Assembly: GCA_027311945.1 (NCBI GenBank)
Contig: DAICXZ010000005.1
Span: 1-64,000 of the forward strand
Length of the DNA: 64,000 bases
DNA from: Erythrobacter sp.
GTDB lineage: Bacteria; Pseudomonadota; Alphaproteobacteria; Sphingomonadales; Sphingomonadaceae
Direction of reading: 5' to 3'
The notes beneath the pieces were generated by a model. The model was not told where the DNA came from. It did not search any database and saw only the letters and a list, made by a program, of their open reading frames with translations. Shown in pieces: positions 28,534 to 38,842 of this stretch. Every line of letters begins with the position of its first letter. The stretch's first letter is position 1. Made by a program: the position numbers and the translations under genes.

Positions 28534-29459
28534 CCGATAGCGCTCCGTCCTGGACGCAGAAGCTGTTTGGCGGCTTCCGCAAGACCTCCGAACGCCTTGC
28601 CGACAACCTCACCGGCGTGGTCGGCTCGGCCACGCTCGACGATGTCACGCTCGACGATGTCGAGGATGCCCTGATCCTGTCAGATCTCGGGCCATCAGCT
28701 GCCGCGCGCATTCGCGCCAAGCTGGCGGAGAAACGCTTCGGCCTCACCATCACCGAGCAGGAGCTGAAGGAGGCGGTGGCCGAAGAGATCGCAGCGATCC
28801 TGCGCCCCGTCGCCAAGCCGCTGGAAATCACGGCCTTCCCGCGTCCGCAGGTGATCCTCGTGATCGGGGTCAACGGCTCGGGCAAGACGACCACCATCGC
28901 CAAGCTCGCGCACTGGTTTCAGGAAGACGACTACGGCGTGCTGCTGGCTGCGGGCGACACTTTTCGCGCTGCTGCCATCGGCCAGCTGAAGGTCTGGGCC
29001 GAGCGGATCGGCGCGCCGATCATCACCGGCCCCGAAGGGGGCGACCCGGCCTCGATCGTGTTCGACGCGGTGAAGCAGGCGACCGACACCGGGATCGACG
29101 CGCTGGTGGTCGACACCGCCGGCCGCCTCCAGAACAAGCGCGAGCTGATGGACGAACTGGCCAAGATCCGCCGTGTGCTGGGCCGCCTCAACCCCGAGGC
29201 CCCGCACGACGTGGTGCTGGTGCTCGATGCCACCAACGGCCAGAACGCGCTGTCGCAGATCGAGATTTTCAAGGAGGTGGCGGGCGTCACCGGCCTGATC
29301 ATGACCAAGCTTGATGGCACCGCGCGCGGCGGAGTGCTGGTGGCGGCGGCGGAGCAATATGGCTTGCCGATCCATGCCATCGGCGTGGGCGAGAAACTGG
29401 ACGATCTGCGCCCGTTCGACCCCGATCTGGTCGCGCGCGTGATTGCCGGGGTGGCTTGA
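28530..29459 (+). CDS. ftsY: Signal recognition particle receptor FtsY (TTG start)
   Basis: VILVIGVNGSGKTTTIAKLA; DALVVDTAGRLQNKRELMDEL; GVGEKLDDLRPFDPDLVARVIAG. Confidence 0.96.
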   Translation: MTDSAPSWTQKLFGGFRKTSERLADNLTGVVGSATLDDVTLDDVEDALILSDLGPSAAARIRAKLAEKRFGLTITEQELKEAVAEEIAAILRPVAKPLEITAFPRPQVILVIGVNGSGKTTTIAKLAHWFQEDDYGVLLAAGDTFRAAAIGQLKVWAERIGAPIITGPEGGDPASIVFDAVKQATDTGIDALVVDTAGRLQNKRELMDELAKIRRVLGRLNPEAPHDVVLVLDATNGQNALSQIEIFKEVAGVTGLIMTKLDGTARGGVLVAAAEQYGLPIHAIGVGEKLDDLRPFDPDLVARVIAGVA

Positions 29460-29480
29460 GGCCTGCAGTCTTATACAACC

Positions 29481-29572
29481 CCGCTCATCCTGAGCTTGTC
29501 GAAGGATCGTTCTTTCTTCAAGCACCACGGCCCGAAACAAGGACGGCCCTTCGACAAGCTCAGGGCGAGCGG
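29481..29572. repeat. Inverted pair of palindromic repeats (family B, REPIN-like)
   Basis: ccgctcatcctgagcttgtcgaaggatcg / cggcccttcgacaagctcagggcgagcgg separated by ~34 nt. Confidence 0.85.
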
Positions 29573-29592
29573 ATTGGGATACAATTGTTCAG

Positions 29593-30246
29593 ATGACCAC
29601 CGAAGCCATCAAGAAAAAACCCGCCAGCGGCTGGCTCAACGTCGCGGTCGACTACGGCCCGCTGCTGGTGTTCTTCCTCGCCTACAAATGGTTCTCGCCC
29701 GATGGCGAAGGTGAGGACGCGGCGGGCGAGATCCTCGCCGTGGTCAAGGGCACCGGAGCCTTCATCGTCGCCTCGCTGGTGGCGCTGGCGGTGAGCAAGC
29801 TGCGGCTCGGCAAGATCAGCCCGATGCTGTGGCTCTCGACCGTTCTGATCGTCGGCTTCGGCGCGCTGACGATCTACTTTCAGGACGAACGCTTCATCGA
29901 GTGGAAGCCGACCGTGATCTATCTCGGATTCGGCGTAATGCTGCTTGGCGGCTGGCTCAAGGGCAAGGCGCTGCTCAAGGTGCTGCTGGAAACCGCCTTC
30001 GAAGGTTTGACCGACGAAGGCTGGCTCAAGCTCAGCCGCAACTGGGGCGTGTTCTTCCTGGTCCTCGCCGTGCTCAACACAGTGCTGATTTACACGCTGA
30101 GCTTCGAGAGCTGGCTGGCGGCGAAGTTGTGGTTGTTCATGCCGCTGTCGTTCCTGTTCACCTTCACCCAGATCCCGATGCTGCTGAAGCACGGGCTGTC
30201 GCTGGGGGATGAAGAAGAAGTCGTGCAGAACCCGCCGCACGACTGA
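29593..30246 (+). CDS. yciB: Inner membrane septation protein A-like
   Basis: WLNVAVDYGPLLVFFLAYKW; RFIEWKPTVIYLGFGVML; WGVFFLVLAVLNTVL. Confidence 0.9.
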   Translation: MTTEAIKKKPASGWLNVAVDYGPLLVFFLAYKWFSPDGEGEDAAGEILAVVKGTGAFIVASLVALAVSKLRLGKISPMLWLSTVLIVGFGALTIYFQDERFIEWKPTVIYLGFGVMLLGGWLKGKALLKVLLETAFEGLTDEGWLKLSRNWGVFFLVLAVLNTVLIYTLSFESWLAAKLWLFMPLSFLFTFTQIPMLLKHGLSLGDEEEVVQNPPHD

Positions 30247-30444
30247 GCTTTCCTACAGACACTGCGATGTGCTTGGCGGGGGGTGTGATTATCCCCCTCG
30301 CCCTCCTCTGCTGCCGCGCAAATCCCGCACAGGTGTCAACTTCGTCGCAAGCGCGCGAAGCTCAGCGTTTCTGCGGAAAATCGCGCCCTTCGAGCGCAGA
30401 CAGGGTGTCAACTTTGTCAACCAACCGCGCCGCGCTGGCGCGGG

Positions 30445-32337
30445 CTAGATTTCGACCTGGCTACCCAGTTCAACCACACGGTTCGTCGGCAAGCCGAAGA
30501 ACTCCATCGCGGTGGTCGAGTTGCGCATCATCCAGGAGAACAGCTTTTCTCGCCAGACCATCATCCCGGGCTTGTCGGCCGACAGCAGCGTCTGCCGAGA
30601 GAGGAAGAAGCTCGTCTTCATCATGTCGAACGGACCACCGCAAATCCGATGGTTGTCGAGCACTTGCGGAATATTGGTCTCTTCCATGAAGCCATAGTGC
30701 AACGTGACGCGATAGAAACCATCGCCCAGTTCCATCACGTCGACCCTCGCATCGGGGTCGACATAGGGCGTGTCGGCAATTCTCACCGTCAACACCACCA
30801 CGCGGTCATGCAGCACCTTGTTGTGCTTGATGTTGTGCAGCAGCGCCGAGGGCGTACCCGCCGTCGCCGAATCGAGGAAGATCGCCGTGCCTTCCACCCG
30901 CGCCGTGCTCGACCGGGCGGACTTGGCGAAGATGTCGAGCGGGAGCGAGAACTCGCTCATCCGATCGCGCATCAGCTTTCGTCCCTTCGACCAGGTGGTG
31001 AGCAAGGTGAAAGCGATGCCGCCGATCATGAGCGGGAACCAGCCACCATCGCCGAACTTGGTGAGGTTGGCCACGAAGTAGGCCCCGTCGACCAGCAGGA
31101 ACACCGCCACAACCGGCGCTGCCAGCCACCACTTCCATTTCCACACGCTGACGAACAGCACCGCCATCAGCAGCGTGTCGATCGTCATCGCGCCGGTCAC
31201 TGCAATGCCATAGGCGCTCGCGAGGTTGGACGATTTCTGGAAGAACAGCACCAGCAGGATCACCGCCACCATCAGCGCCCAGTTAATCACCGGGATATAG
31301 ATCTGGCCGTGATGCTCGTCGCTGGTGTGGCGGATCGACAGGCGCGGTACGAAGCCGAGCTGGATCGCCTGATGGGTGATCGAGAAGGCCCCGGAGATCA
31401 CCGCCTGGCTGGCAATGAAGGTGGCGCAGGTGGCGAGGATCACCAGCGGCAGGCGATAGGCCTCGGGGGCAAGGTAGAAGAACGGGTTGAGGATCGCATC
31501 CTCGGCCGCCGCATCGCCCAGCCCGATGATCATCGCGCCCTGCCCGAAGTAGTTGAGCAGCAGGCACGGCATCACAAAGCCGAACCACGACAGCCGCATC
31601 GGCCCGCGTCCGAAGTGGCCCATGTCGGAATAGAGCGCCTCGGCACCCGTCACCGCCAGCACCACCGAGCCCAGCGCAAGGAAGGCGAACCACTTGTCGG
31701 TGAGGAAGAACTGGTAGGCATACCAGGGATTGAGCGCCCACAGGATCTGCGGGCTCTGGACGATGTACCAGATGCCCAGCCCCGCCAGCACCAGGAAATA
31801 GAGCCCCATCACCGGCGCGAACATCGCGCCGACTTTGGCCGTGCCCCGCTTCTGCAACACGAACAGCGCGATCAGCAGGATCAGCGCGATCGGGATAACC
31901 AGGTCGTCAAGCCGGCTGTCGACTACGGTCAGACCCTCGACCGCCGAGAGCACCGAGATCGCCGGGGTGATCATCGAATCGCCGTAGAACAGCGCCGTCG
32001 CCGCCACGCCGAGCATTACCACCAGCCAGCTGTGCTTCGACTTGCCGACATGGCGCGACAATAGCGCCACCAGCGCCAGCGAGCCGCCCTCGCCCTTGTT
32101 GTCGGCGCGCATCAGGATGGTGACGTATTGCAGCGATACCACGATCGTCATCGACCAGAAGATAAGGCTGAGCACACCGAAGATGTGCATGTCGTCGATG
32201 GGCAGATGATGCGCACCGCGGAACGTTTCGCGGAACGCGTAGAGCGGCGACGTGCCGATATCGCCGAACACGATGCCCACGGCACCGACGGCGAGTTTCA
32301 GCTTGGCACTGGTGCGGTCGGACCCGGCTACGCTCAT
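30445..32337 (-). CDS. kup: Potassium transporter Kup
   Basis: [58 protein letters not shown]. Confidence 0.96.
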   Translation of the reverse strand: MSVAGSDRTSAKLKLAVGAVGIVFGDIGTSPLYAFRETFRGAHHLPIDDMHIFGVLSLIFWSMTIVVSLQYVTILMRADNKGEGGSLALVALLSRHVGKSKHSWLVVMLGVAATALFYGDSMITPAISVLSAVEGLTVVDSRLDDLVIPIALILLIALFVLQKRGTAKVGAMFAPVMGLYFLVLAGLGIWYIVQSPQILWALNPWYAYQFFLTDKWFAFLALGSVVLAVTGAEALYSDMGHFGRGPMRLSWFGFVMPCLLLNYFGQGAMIIGLGDAAAEDAILNPFFYLAPEAYRLPLVILATCATFIASQAVISGAFSITHQAIQLGFVPRLSIRHTSDEHHGQIYIPVINWALMVAVILLVLFFQKSSNLASAYGIAVTGAMTIDTLLMAVLFVSVWKWKWWLAAPVVAVFLLVDGAYFVANLTKFGDGGWFPLMIGGIAFTLLTTWSKGRKLMRDRMSEFSLPLDIFAKSARSSTARVEGTAIFLDSATAGTPSALLHNIKHNKVLHDRVVVLTVRIADTPYVDPDARVDVMELGDGFYRVTLHYGFMEETNIPQVLDNHRICGGPFDMMKTSFFLSRQTLLSADKPGMMVWREKLFSWMMRNSTTAMEFFGLPTNRVVELGSQVEI

Positions 32338-32430
32338 CGAGGATTTCGACTCATGTCGCTTGTGTGCAATTGCGAAGCGCGCCGCTTAGCAGTGTGGCAA
32401 ACCCGGTGCAATCGCGGGCAGACCATGTGT

Positions 32431-33117
32431 CTACTGCCCGGACGGATCAGGAGAATCGCCCGGCGCAGGCCCGTTGCCCTCTTCCATCTGCGATACGGCG
32501 GCCAGCATCGCATCGAGCCGCTCCAGCTGCTGCGCGACAATTTCGCGCCCGGTTGCCCCTTCGGGGGCAGCGGCGAGCGAATCGGCCCAGACCTGCCGCG
32601 CCTCAAGCAACCGCCCCTGCCGGATCAGCGCCACGCCGAGAAAGTAATTCGGCGCGAGGTGCCGGGGCTTCAGCTCGGCGGCCTGCCGGTAGGCGAAAAG
32701 CGCGGGCACGGTGAGAACGCCGTCGGCATGTTCGACCAGCGCATTGCCCTCGGCAATCCAGGCCTCGAAATCCTGCGGGTTCTTGCGCGTGACCGAGGCC
32801 AGCAACTGCGCCGCCTGCTGATAGCGCCCTTCACGCGCCATAGCATCAGCGGTGACGATGAAGTCGGCGCGCGAGCGTTCGTCGCTTGCCAGCAGTTCGC
32901 GGCGCACCTCGACCACGTCGAACAGCGGCGCGGCCCGGTTCTCACCCGCCGCCTTGGGGGCGCTGGGCATGCCGGGGCTGGCCTGAAGCGAGTAGCCCGC
33001 CAACCCGACCGCCAGCGCGGCCAGCAGGCTCGACCACAGGGTTTTCTCGAGCTTGAACAGGAAAACCGCGGCGACAAAGGCCAGCGCGGCAATTGCAATG
33101 ACGATCAGCCAGGTCAC
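32431..33117 (-). CDS. ccmI: Cytochrome c biogenesis protein CcmI-like TPR protein (GTG start)
   Basis: N-terminal TM segments, TPR repeats; 4-bp overlap with upstream ccmH. Confidence 0.8.
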   Translation of the reverse strand: MTWLIVIAIAALAFVAAVFLFKLEKTLWSSLLAALAVGLAGYSLQASPGMPSAPKAAGENRAAPLFDVVEVRRELLASDERSRADFIVTADAMAREGRYQQAAQLLASVTRKNPQDFEAWIAEGNALVEHADGVLTVPALFAYRQAAELKPRHLAPNYFLGVALIRQGRLLEARQVWADSLAAAPEGATGREIVAQQLERLDAMLAAVSQMEEGNGPAPGDSPDPSGQ

Positions 33118-33530
33118 TTGCGAGCCCTCATCCGCCGGGCAATGGCAAAGCCCGCCACCAGCACCACGATGACAGGGATCGCAAACAGCGGCCAGGTGGA
33201 GCTGCTCAGATGCGGCTTGTAGCTGACATAGTCGCCATAACGCGACACCAGCCATGCGCGGACCGCTTCCGGTTCTTCCCCGGCGGCAATGCGGGTGCGG
33301 ACCTGATGGCGCATATCGCCCGCCATCGGTGCATCGCTGTCGGCAATCGACTGGCTCTGGCACTTGAGGCAGCGCAGCGTGATCATCAGGTCCTGCGCCT
33401 TGGCTTCGAGTGCGGGATCGGCGAGCTGCTGATAGGCATAGGGCGCGGGCGGCAGGCTATCCTGCCCCAGCACCGGCACGGCAAGCGGCAGCGCGAGGAT
33501 CAGCGCGAGAAGAGCAACCAGCCGCCTCAT
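33114..33530 (-). CDS. ccmH: Cytochrome c-type biogenesis protein CcmH/CycL
   Basis: LMITLRCLKCQSQSIADSDAPMAGDMRHQVRTRIAAGE. Confidence 0.93.
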   Translation of the reverse strand: MRRLVALLALILALPLAVPVLGQDSLPPAPYAYQQLADPALEAKAQDLMITLRCLKCQSQSIADSDAPMAGDMRHQVRTRIAAGEEPEAVRAWLVSRYGDYVSYKPHLSSSTWPLFAIPVIVVLVAGFAIARRMRARK

Positions 33531-34063
33531 GCCCCGGCCTTGCGCAGTTCTTCGAGGATCGTGCTGACCTGCTCGGGACGGATATCGCCGATATGCTGGT
33601 AGGTAATGCGCCCCTGCCCGTCGATCACGAATGTCTCCGGCACGCCCGAGGAGCCGAGCGAAAGCTGCACTTCGGAAATGTCGTCGCGCCCGATGCGGGC
33701 GAAGGGATTGCCATAAGTGGCAAGGAAACGGTCCACGTCCTCCTCGCGGTCGCGGATCGCTACGCCCACGATCGTGGCACCGGCCCGCTCAAGCTCAGCG
33801 AGCTGCGGGGCCTCGGCCGCGCACGGAACGCACCAGCTGGCGAAGATGTTGAGCAGCTTGGGCTTGCCATCCGCCAGATCGGCACTCGAAAGCGCCGGAC
33901 GGCTGGCCGTTGCGGCGGGCAGATCGAAGGCGGGAATCCCCTGCCCGATCATCGCGCTCTTTACGAATTCGTCCTTGGGCTGGCTCAGCTGATAGGCGAA
34001 CAGCCCGAACAGGAAGGCAGCAATGCCGACCAGCACCCACAGGCCGATCCGGACTTTCCTCAT
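33527..34063 (-). CDS. ccmG: DsbE/CcmG thiol:disulfide oxidoreductase
   Basis: LLNIFASWCVPCAAEAPQL; GVPETFVIDGQGRITYQHIG. Confidence 0.94.
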   Translation of the reverse strand: MRKVRIGLWVLVGIAAFLFGLFAYQLSQPKDEFVKSAMIGQGIPAFDLPAATASRPALSSADLADGKPKLLNIFASWCVPCAAEAPQLAELERAGATIVGVAIRDREEDVDRFLATYGNPFARIGRDDISEVQLSLGSSGVPETFVIDGQGRITYQHIGDIRPEQVSTILEELRKAGA

Positions 34064-36012
34064 GCGCTTGCCTCCTGCTCTTCGCGGCGTTCGGCCAGCT
34101 TGCCCTTCGCCGAACGGCGGCGCAGATCGCCTGCCACGCGCCCGACCAGCGCCAGCGAGCCGCCCAGAGCGATCAGCAGGCCGCCATACCAGATCCAGGT
34201 GACAAACGGCTTCCACCACAGGCGGAGCTGCCAGCGCCCATCCTGCGTTTGGTTGCCGATGGCGACATACAGCTGGCCATTCCAGCGCGTGATAAGTGCC
34301 ACTTCGCTGGTCTCCTGCGGCGGGGTCCAGAAATGACGGGCCTGCGGACGCGCATCGCGCCATTCGCCGCCTTGATAGGAGACCTTCATTTCGGCCTCCA
34401 TCGCAACCCAGTTCGGGCCTGCGGCGGGCTTCACCGCATCGAGCCGCGCCTGCCACGGGCCGATATTCACCACATCGCCAACGTTGGAAGCGATCAGGCG
34501 CTCCTGCTGGAACGCGCTATCGGCAGACATCCCGAACAGCGCCACAGCGAGCCCGAAATGGCCGATGCACATGCCCCAGACCGCAATCGGCAACCGGCGC
34601 AGCGAACGCCCACGCAGCGGCACGAAGCTCGACACGGCCACCGCGACCGAAAGCGCGAGACCGAGCAATGCGAGCAGTGAAATGTCGCTCAGCAGCGCAG
34701 CCGCAACAAGAACCGCCAGCCCCAGCGCGGCGGCAATCAGAACCGGCCACTTCACGCGAGCGAACGAATCCTTCCGCCAGCGCAGCAGCGGGCCGATCAC
34801 CAGCACTGCCAGCATCGGATAGAAGAAGATCGCGCCAACCGGATCAAAGTAAGGCGGCCCCACGGAAACCTTCACGTCGAAGGCTTCGGTCAGCAGCGGA
34901 TAGAGCGTACCCAGCAGCACAATGCCGAGGATCGCCGAGAGCATCACGTTGTTGACCACCAGCGCGCCCTCACGGCTCATCGGCGAGAAGCGCTCGCCTT
35001 CCGAGACAGTGCTGGCGCGGGTGGCGAACACGGCCAGCGCGCCGCCGATATTGATCGCCAGCAGCGCCAGGATGAAGCTGCCGCGCTCGGGGTCGACCGC
35101 AAAGGCGTGGACGCTGGTAAGAATGCCGGAGCGGACGAGGAAGGTGCCGACCATGCTCATCGAAAAGGCCACCACGCCGAGCATGATGGTCCATGTCCGC
35201 AAGGCATCGCGCGCGGCGAGGACCGAGGCCGAATGCAGCAAGGCCGTCGCCGCCAGCCACGGCATCAGCGAGGCATTCTCGACCGGGTCCCAGAACCACC
35301 AGCCGCCCCAGCCCAGCTCATAGTAAGCCCAGTACGATCCGGCGGTGATGCCGATGGTGAGAAATATCCACGCGCCCAGCACCCAGGGCCGCATCACGCG
35401 GGCAAACTCGGGCGTGACCGAACGGGTCAACAGCGCGCCCACGGCAAAGCTGAAGGCCACCGACAGGCCGACGTAGCCGACGTAAAGCGTGGGTGGATGG
35501 AACGCGAGGCCGATGTCCTGCAACAGCGGGTTAAGCCCGTTGCCCTCGGGCGGCACGGGCACGAGCCGCTCGAACGGGTTGGAGGACAGCAGCAGGAAGG
35601 CATAGAAGCCCAGTCCGACAAAGGCCTGCGCGCCGAGCGTCGCCAGCATGGTCCGCTCGGGCAGGCGGCGCTCGATCAGCGCAATCGCCCCGCCCGCCAG
35701 CGCCATCACCGTGACCCACAGCAGCATCGAGCCCTCGTGGTTGCCCCAGGCTCCGGCCAGCTTGAAGATCAGCGGTTTCATCGAGTGCGAGTTGTTCGCC
35801 ACCAGCAACACCGACAGATCGGTCAGCGCGAAAACATAGAGCAGGCACAGGAATGAAAGCCCGCACAGCCCCGCCTGCAGCACTGCCGCAGGACGCACGA
35901 CGCCCGCCAGCGGATGACCGTTCTCGCCAGCGCCGAGCAAGCCGCCCAACAGCTGCAAGGCAGCGAGCGCGGCGGCGAGCCACAGCGCGGCAAGACCGAT
36001 CTCGGGAATCAT
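34060..36012 (-). CDS. ccmF: Heme lyase CcmF
   Basis: WGNHEGSMLLWV; LGWGGWWFWDPVENASLMPWL. Confidence 0.97.
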   Translation of the reverse strand: MIPEIGLAALWLAAALAALQLLGGLLGAGENGHPLAGVVRPAAVLQAGLCGLSFLCLLYVFALTDLSVLLVANNSHSMKPLIFKLAGAWGNHEGSMLLWVTVMALAGGAIALIERRLPERTMLATLGAQAFVGLGFYAFLLLSSNPFERLVPVPPEGNGLNPLLQDIGLAFHPPTLYVGYVGLSVAFSFAVGALLTRSVTPEFARVMRPWVLGAWIFLTIGITAGSYWAYYELGWGGWWFWDPVENASLMPWLAATALLHSASVLAARDALRTWTIMLGVVAFSMSMVGTFLVRSGILTSVHAFAVDPERGSFILALLAINIGGALAVFATRASTVSEGERFSPMSREGALVVNNVMLSAILGIVLLGTLYPLLTEAFDVKVSVGPPYFDPVGAIFFYPMLAVLVIGPLLRWRKDSFARVKWPVLIAAALGLAVLVAAALLSDISLLALLGLALSVAVAVSSFVPLRGRSLRRLPIAVWGMCIGHFGLAVALFGMSADSAFQQERLIASNVGDVVNIGPWQARLDAVKPAAGPNWVAMEAEMKVSYQGGEWRDARPQARHFWTPPQETSEVALITRWNGQLYVAIGNQTQDGRWQLRLWWKPFVTWIWYGGLLIALGGSLALVGRVAGDLRRRSAKGKLAERREEQEASA

Positions 36013-36482
36013 TCGAGCGTCGCTTCCACCTGCTTGCGGACCTGCTCCTGGGTCATCCCGTCCAGCTCCTTGGGCATGTAATTTTCGTCGTGCTTGGCGA
36101 GCAGGTTATCGGCAACGAACACGCCGTCGGCACTCATCTTGCCCTCGGCCACCACGCCCGAGCCCTCGACGAACAGCGCCGGGGCGATGCCGGTGAAGCT
36201 GACCGGCACCTTGGCCGTGCCGTCTTCGACGATAAAGCGGATGGTGGTCCCGTCAGGCTGTTCTTCGATCGAGCCCATCTCGACCATACCGCCCAGCCGC
36301 ACGCCCTGATCGGGAGCAGGCGCTTCGGCGATAATCTCGCTCGGCAGGTAAAAATAGCTCGCCTGATTGCGCAGCGCCCAGGCCGCGAGCAGCCCCGCCC
36401 CGATCAGCGCCACCAGCGCGAGCGACAGCAACACCAGCCGCTGATGCTTCGGCTTGAGACCCTTGGTTGCACTGTCGGTCAT
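36009..36482 (-). CDS. ccmE: Heme chaperone CcmE
   Basis: KHQRLVLLSLALVALIGAGLL; VFVADNLLAKHDENYMPKEL. Confidence 0.96.
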   Translation of the reverse strand: MTDSATKGLKPKHQRLVLLSLALVALIGAGLLAAWALRNQASYFYLPSEIIAEAPAPDQGVRLGGMVEMGSIEEQPDGTTIRFIVEDGTAKVPVSFTGIAPALFVEGSGVVAEGKMSADGVFVADNLLAKHDENYMPKELDGMTQEQVRKQVEATLE

Positions 36483-36619
36483 TTCCGGCGACTCTCCTCG
36501 CGGCGCCTTTCGGCCGCGCGCATGCTGGCGAAGCTCCACCCCGCCAGCGCCAGCGTACCAATAAGGCAAATCGCATATGCCGCATAGACGAAGTCCATCA
36601 TGTCGAGCGTTTCGCGCAT
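36479..36619 (-). CDS. ccmD: Heme exporter CcmD
   Basis: 46 aa single-TM protein between ccmC and ccmE. Confidence 0.85.
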   Translation of the reverse strand: MRETLDMMDFVYAAYAICLIGTLALAGWSFASMRAAERRREESRRK

Positions 36620-37368
36620 CAGGCTTCTCCTGCCGTGGCTTGGGCCAGTTCGGCCTTCTGGGCCTTGCGGCGCAGTCGCGCCTCGGCCTGAGCATCGGCG
36701 AGGATCGCGCGCATGCGTGCAAAAACGACGCCGCCGAACAGCAGCGAGAAACCGAGCACGCTGGCGAGCAGCGGATAGAGATAGATCGGATCGATCGCCG
36801 AATTGCCCATCGTAATCGAGGGGGGCTGGTGCAGCGAGTTCCACCACACCACCGAGCGGTTAATGATCGGCACGTTGATCGCGCCAACCAGCCCGAAAAT
36901 CGCCGCGATCCGGCTCGACGAGCCTTCGCGGGCCAGCGCATTGGTGAGCGCCATATAGCCAAGATAGAGGAACAGCAGCACCAGCATCGAGGTCAGCCGT
37001 CCGTCCCACACCCACCATGTACCCCAGGTCGGGCGGCCCCAGATCGAACCGCTGGCAAGGCACAGGAAGGCAAACACCGCCCCCGGCACCGCTACTGCCC
37101 GCGCCGAAATTGCGGCCAGCGGGTGACGCCAGACCAGTTCAACAAGGCTGGCGATGGCAATTGCCGTCCAGCCGCCCATGCCGAGCCAGGCAGCCGGCAG
37201 GTGGACGAACAGGATCTTCACCGAATCGCCCATCAGCCGGTCGGGCGGAGCCGTGGTCCAGCCCCAGACCAGCGCCGCGGCAGTCACCAGCAGCCCGCCC
37301 ACCAGCAAGGGCATGGTGAACCAGCGGGCGATTTTCAGGAACCGGGCGGGGTTGGCGTAGCCGTGCAT
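36619..37368 (-). CDS. ccmC: Heme exporter CcmC
   Basis: VKILFVHLPAAWLG; WGTWWVWDGRLTSMLVLLFLYLG. Confidence 0.96.
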   Translation of the reverse strand: MHGYANPARFLKIARWFTMPLLVGGLLVTAAALVWGWTTAPPDRLMGDSVKILFVHLPAAWLGMGGWTAIAIASLVELVWRHPLAAISARAVAVPGAVFAFLCLASGSIWGRPTWGTWWVWDGRLTSMLVLLFLYLGYMALTNALAREGSSSRIAAIFGLVGAINVPIINRSVVWWNSLHQPPSITMGNSAIDPIYLYPLLASVLGFSLLFGGVVFARMRAILADAQAEARLRRKAQKAELAQATAGEA

Positions 37369-37453
37369 CTCTCGGACAAAGTCAACTTCTTGGCCGCATC
37401 AAGCGGTTCGTCCCTTTGGCATTAGTGCGCCGACAGAGCAAGGATAACCGGGG

Positions 37454-38536
37454 CTATTCCCCGCGACCAATGGCCTTGCGCGCCATGCTGTCTGCCACCT
37501 CATGCGCGCCGGTGCCTGTACGCTCGCTTTCCTGCCAGATCGCGGTGAGCGTGGTGCCGATGCCTTCGATCCGCTCCATCACGGTGCTGGCCGAGCAGCT
37601 CTCGCCCGCGCGCCGGGCGAGATATTCGAGGCCGACGTTGATGATGCCGCCCGCGTTGATCACATAGTCCGGCGCGTAGAGAATGCCGCGTTCGCGCAGC
37701 ATTTCGCCGTGCTCGGCACGGGCCAGCTGGTTGTTCGCGCCGCCTGCCACAATCGCGCAGTCGAGTTGCGGGATGCTCGCATCGTCGAGAATCGCGCCTA
37801 GTGCATTGGGGCTGAACACGTCGCAGGCGACCTGCATGATCTCTTCGGTGGGCACGCAGCTGCCGCCCAGCTCCGCTGCCAGTGCTTCGGCTCTGGCGCT
37901 GTCGATATCGGCCAGCGTCACCCGCGCGCCCTCGCCCGCCAACAGCCTCGCCACGCCGCCGCCGACCGAGCCGCAGCCCTGCACCGCGACATGAACCCCG
38001 TCCATGTCAGCGCGGCCAAGCCGGTGCGCTACGGCGGCCTTGATGCCAAGATAGATACCACGCGCGGTGTAGGGGCCGGGATCACCGCCCGCCTGACCTG
38101 CGGCAACGGGTAGACCGCAGACATGCTCGGTGCGCTGGTGGATCGCTTCCATGTCAGCCTCGCTCGCGCCAACATCCTCGGCGGTGACATAGGCCCCGCC
38201 AAGCGCCTCTACCGCAGCGCCAAAGGCGGCGAGCATCTCGGGCGTCTTGGTCCGCTGCTCGTCGAGCAGAACCACCGCCTTGCCCCCGCCCAGCGGCAGG
38301 CCTGCAAGCGCATTCTTGTAGCTCATCCCGCGCGACAGGCGCAGCGCATCGCGCACAGAGGCCAGGGGCTGCGGATAGTGCCAGAAGCGTGTGCCACCCG
38401 CGCCGGGGCCGAGATGAGTCGAATGCAGCGCAATTATCGCGGTGAGCCCCGAGGCACGGTCGTGGATGACCTCGACGCGCTCGTGCTCGTCAAAATCGGG
38501 CATGGTCCAGATGGCGGCAGAGCCGGGCGCAGTCAT
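37454..38536 (-). CDS. Glu/Leu/Phe/Val dehydrogenase
   Basis: GMSYKNALAGLPLGGGKAVV; VAVQGCGSVGGGVARLL; ORF upstream of 38536 reads through a tRNA and is spurious. Confidence 0.9.
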   Translation of the reverse strand: MTAPGSAAIWTMPDFDEHERVEVIHDRASGLTAIIALHSTHLGPGAGGTRFWHYPQPLASVRDALRLSRGMSYKNALAGLPLGGGKAVVLLDEQRTKTPEMLAAFGAAVEALGGAYVTAEDVGASEADMEAIHQRTEHVCGLPVAAGQAGGDPGPYTARGIYLGIKAAVAHRLGRADMDGVHVAVQGCGSVGGGVARLLAGEGARVTLADIDSARAEALAAELGGSCVPTEEIMQVACDVFSPNALGAILDDASIPQLDCAIVAGGANNQLARAEHGEMLRERGILYAPDYVINAGGIINVGLEYLARRAGESCSASTVMERIEGIGTTLTAIWQESERTGTGAHEVADSMARKAIGRGE

Positions 38537-38579
38537 GTCGGGAATCCCCAGTGCAAGAGCCTGCAATGCTGGGAGAAAA

Positions 38580-38657
38580 TGGGGCGATCGAGGGGTCTCG
38601 AACCCCCGACCTCCGGTACCACAAACCGGCGCTCTAACCAACTGAGCTACGATCGCC
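38580..38657 (-). tRNA. tRNA-His (GTG)
   Basis: GGCGATCGTAGCTCAGTTGGTTAGAGCGCCGGTTTGTGGTACCGGAGGTCGGGGGTTCGAGACCCCTCGATCGCCCCA. Confidence 0.93.
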
Positions 38658-38842
38658 ACATGCCAGCCAGGCATTGATCAATGCACGGGCTGTTACGTCC
38701 CTGTGCCAGCCGGTCAAGCGGCTTTCAGCACGGGCGAGCGCCTCTTGCACACACGCCCCGTTTTGCAAAGCGAAAATTGCGCAAAAGGTGCGACTATTGT
38801 TCATGCTTGAACCCTGCCCTGCGCGCACTATCACGCCGAGGC

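Noticed and set aside
38536-38674. N-terminal extension of the Glu/Leu dehydrogenase ORF
   Set aside because: The extension (MPGWHVAIVAQLVRAPVCGTGGRGFETPRSP) is translation of the tRNA-His gene; the real start is the ATG at 38536.
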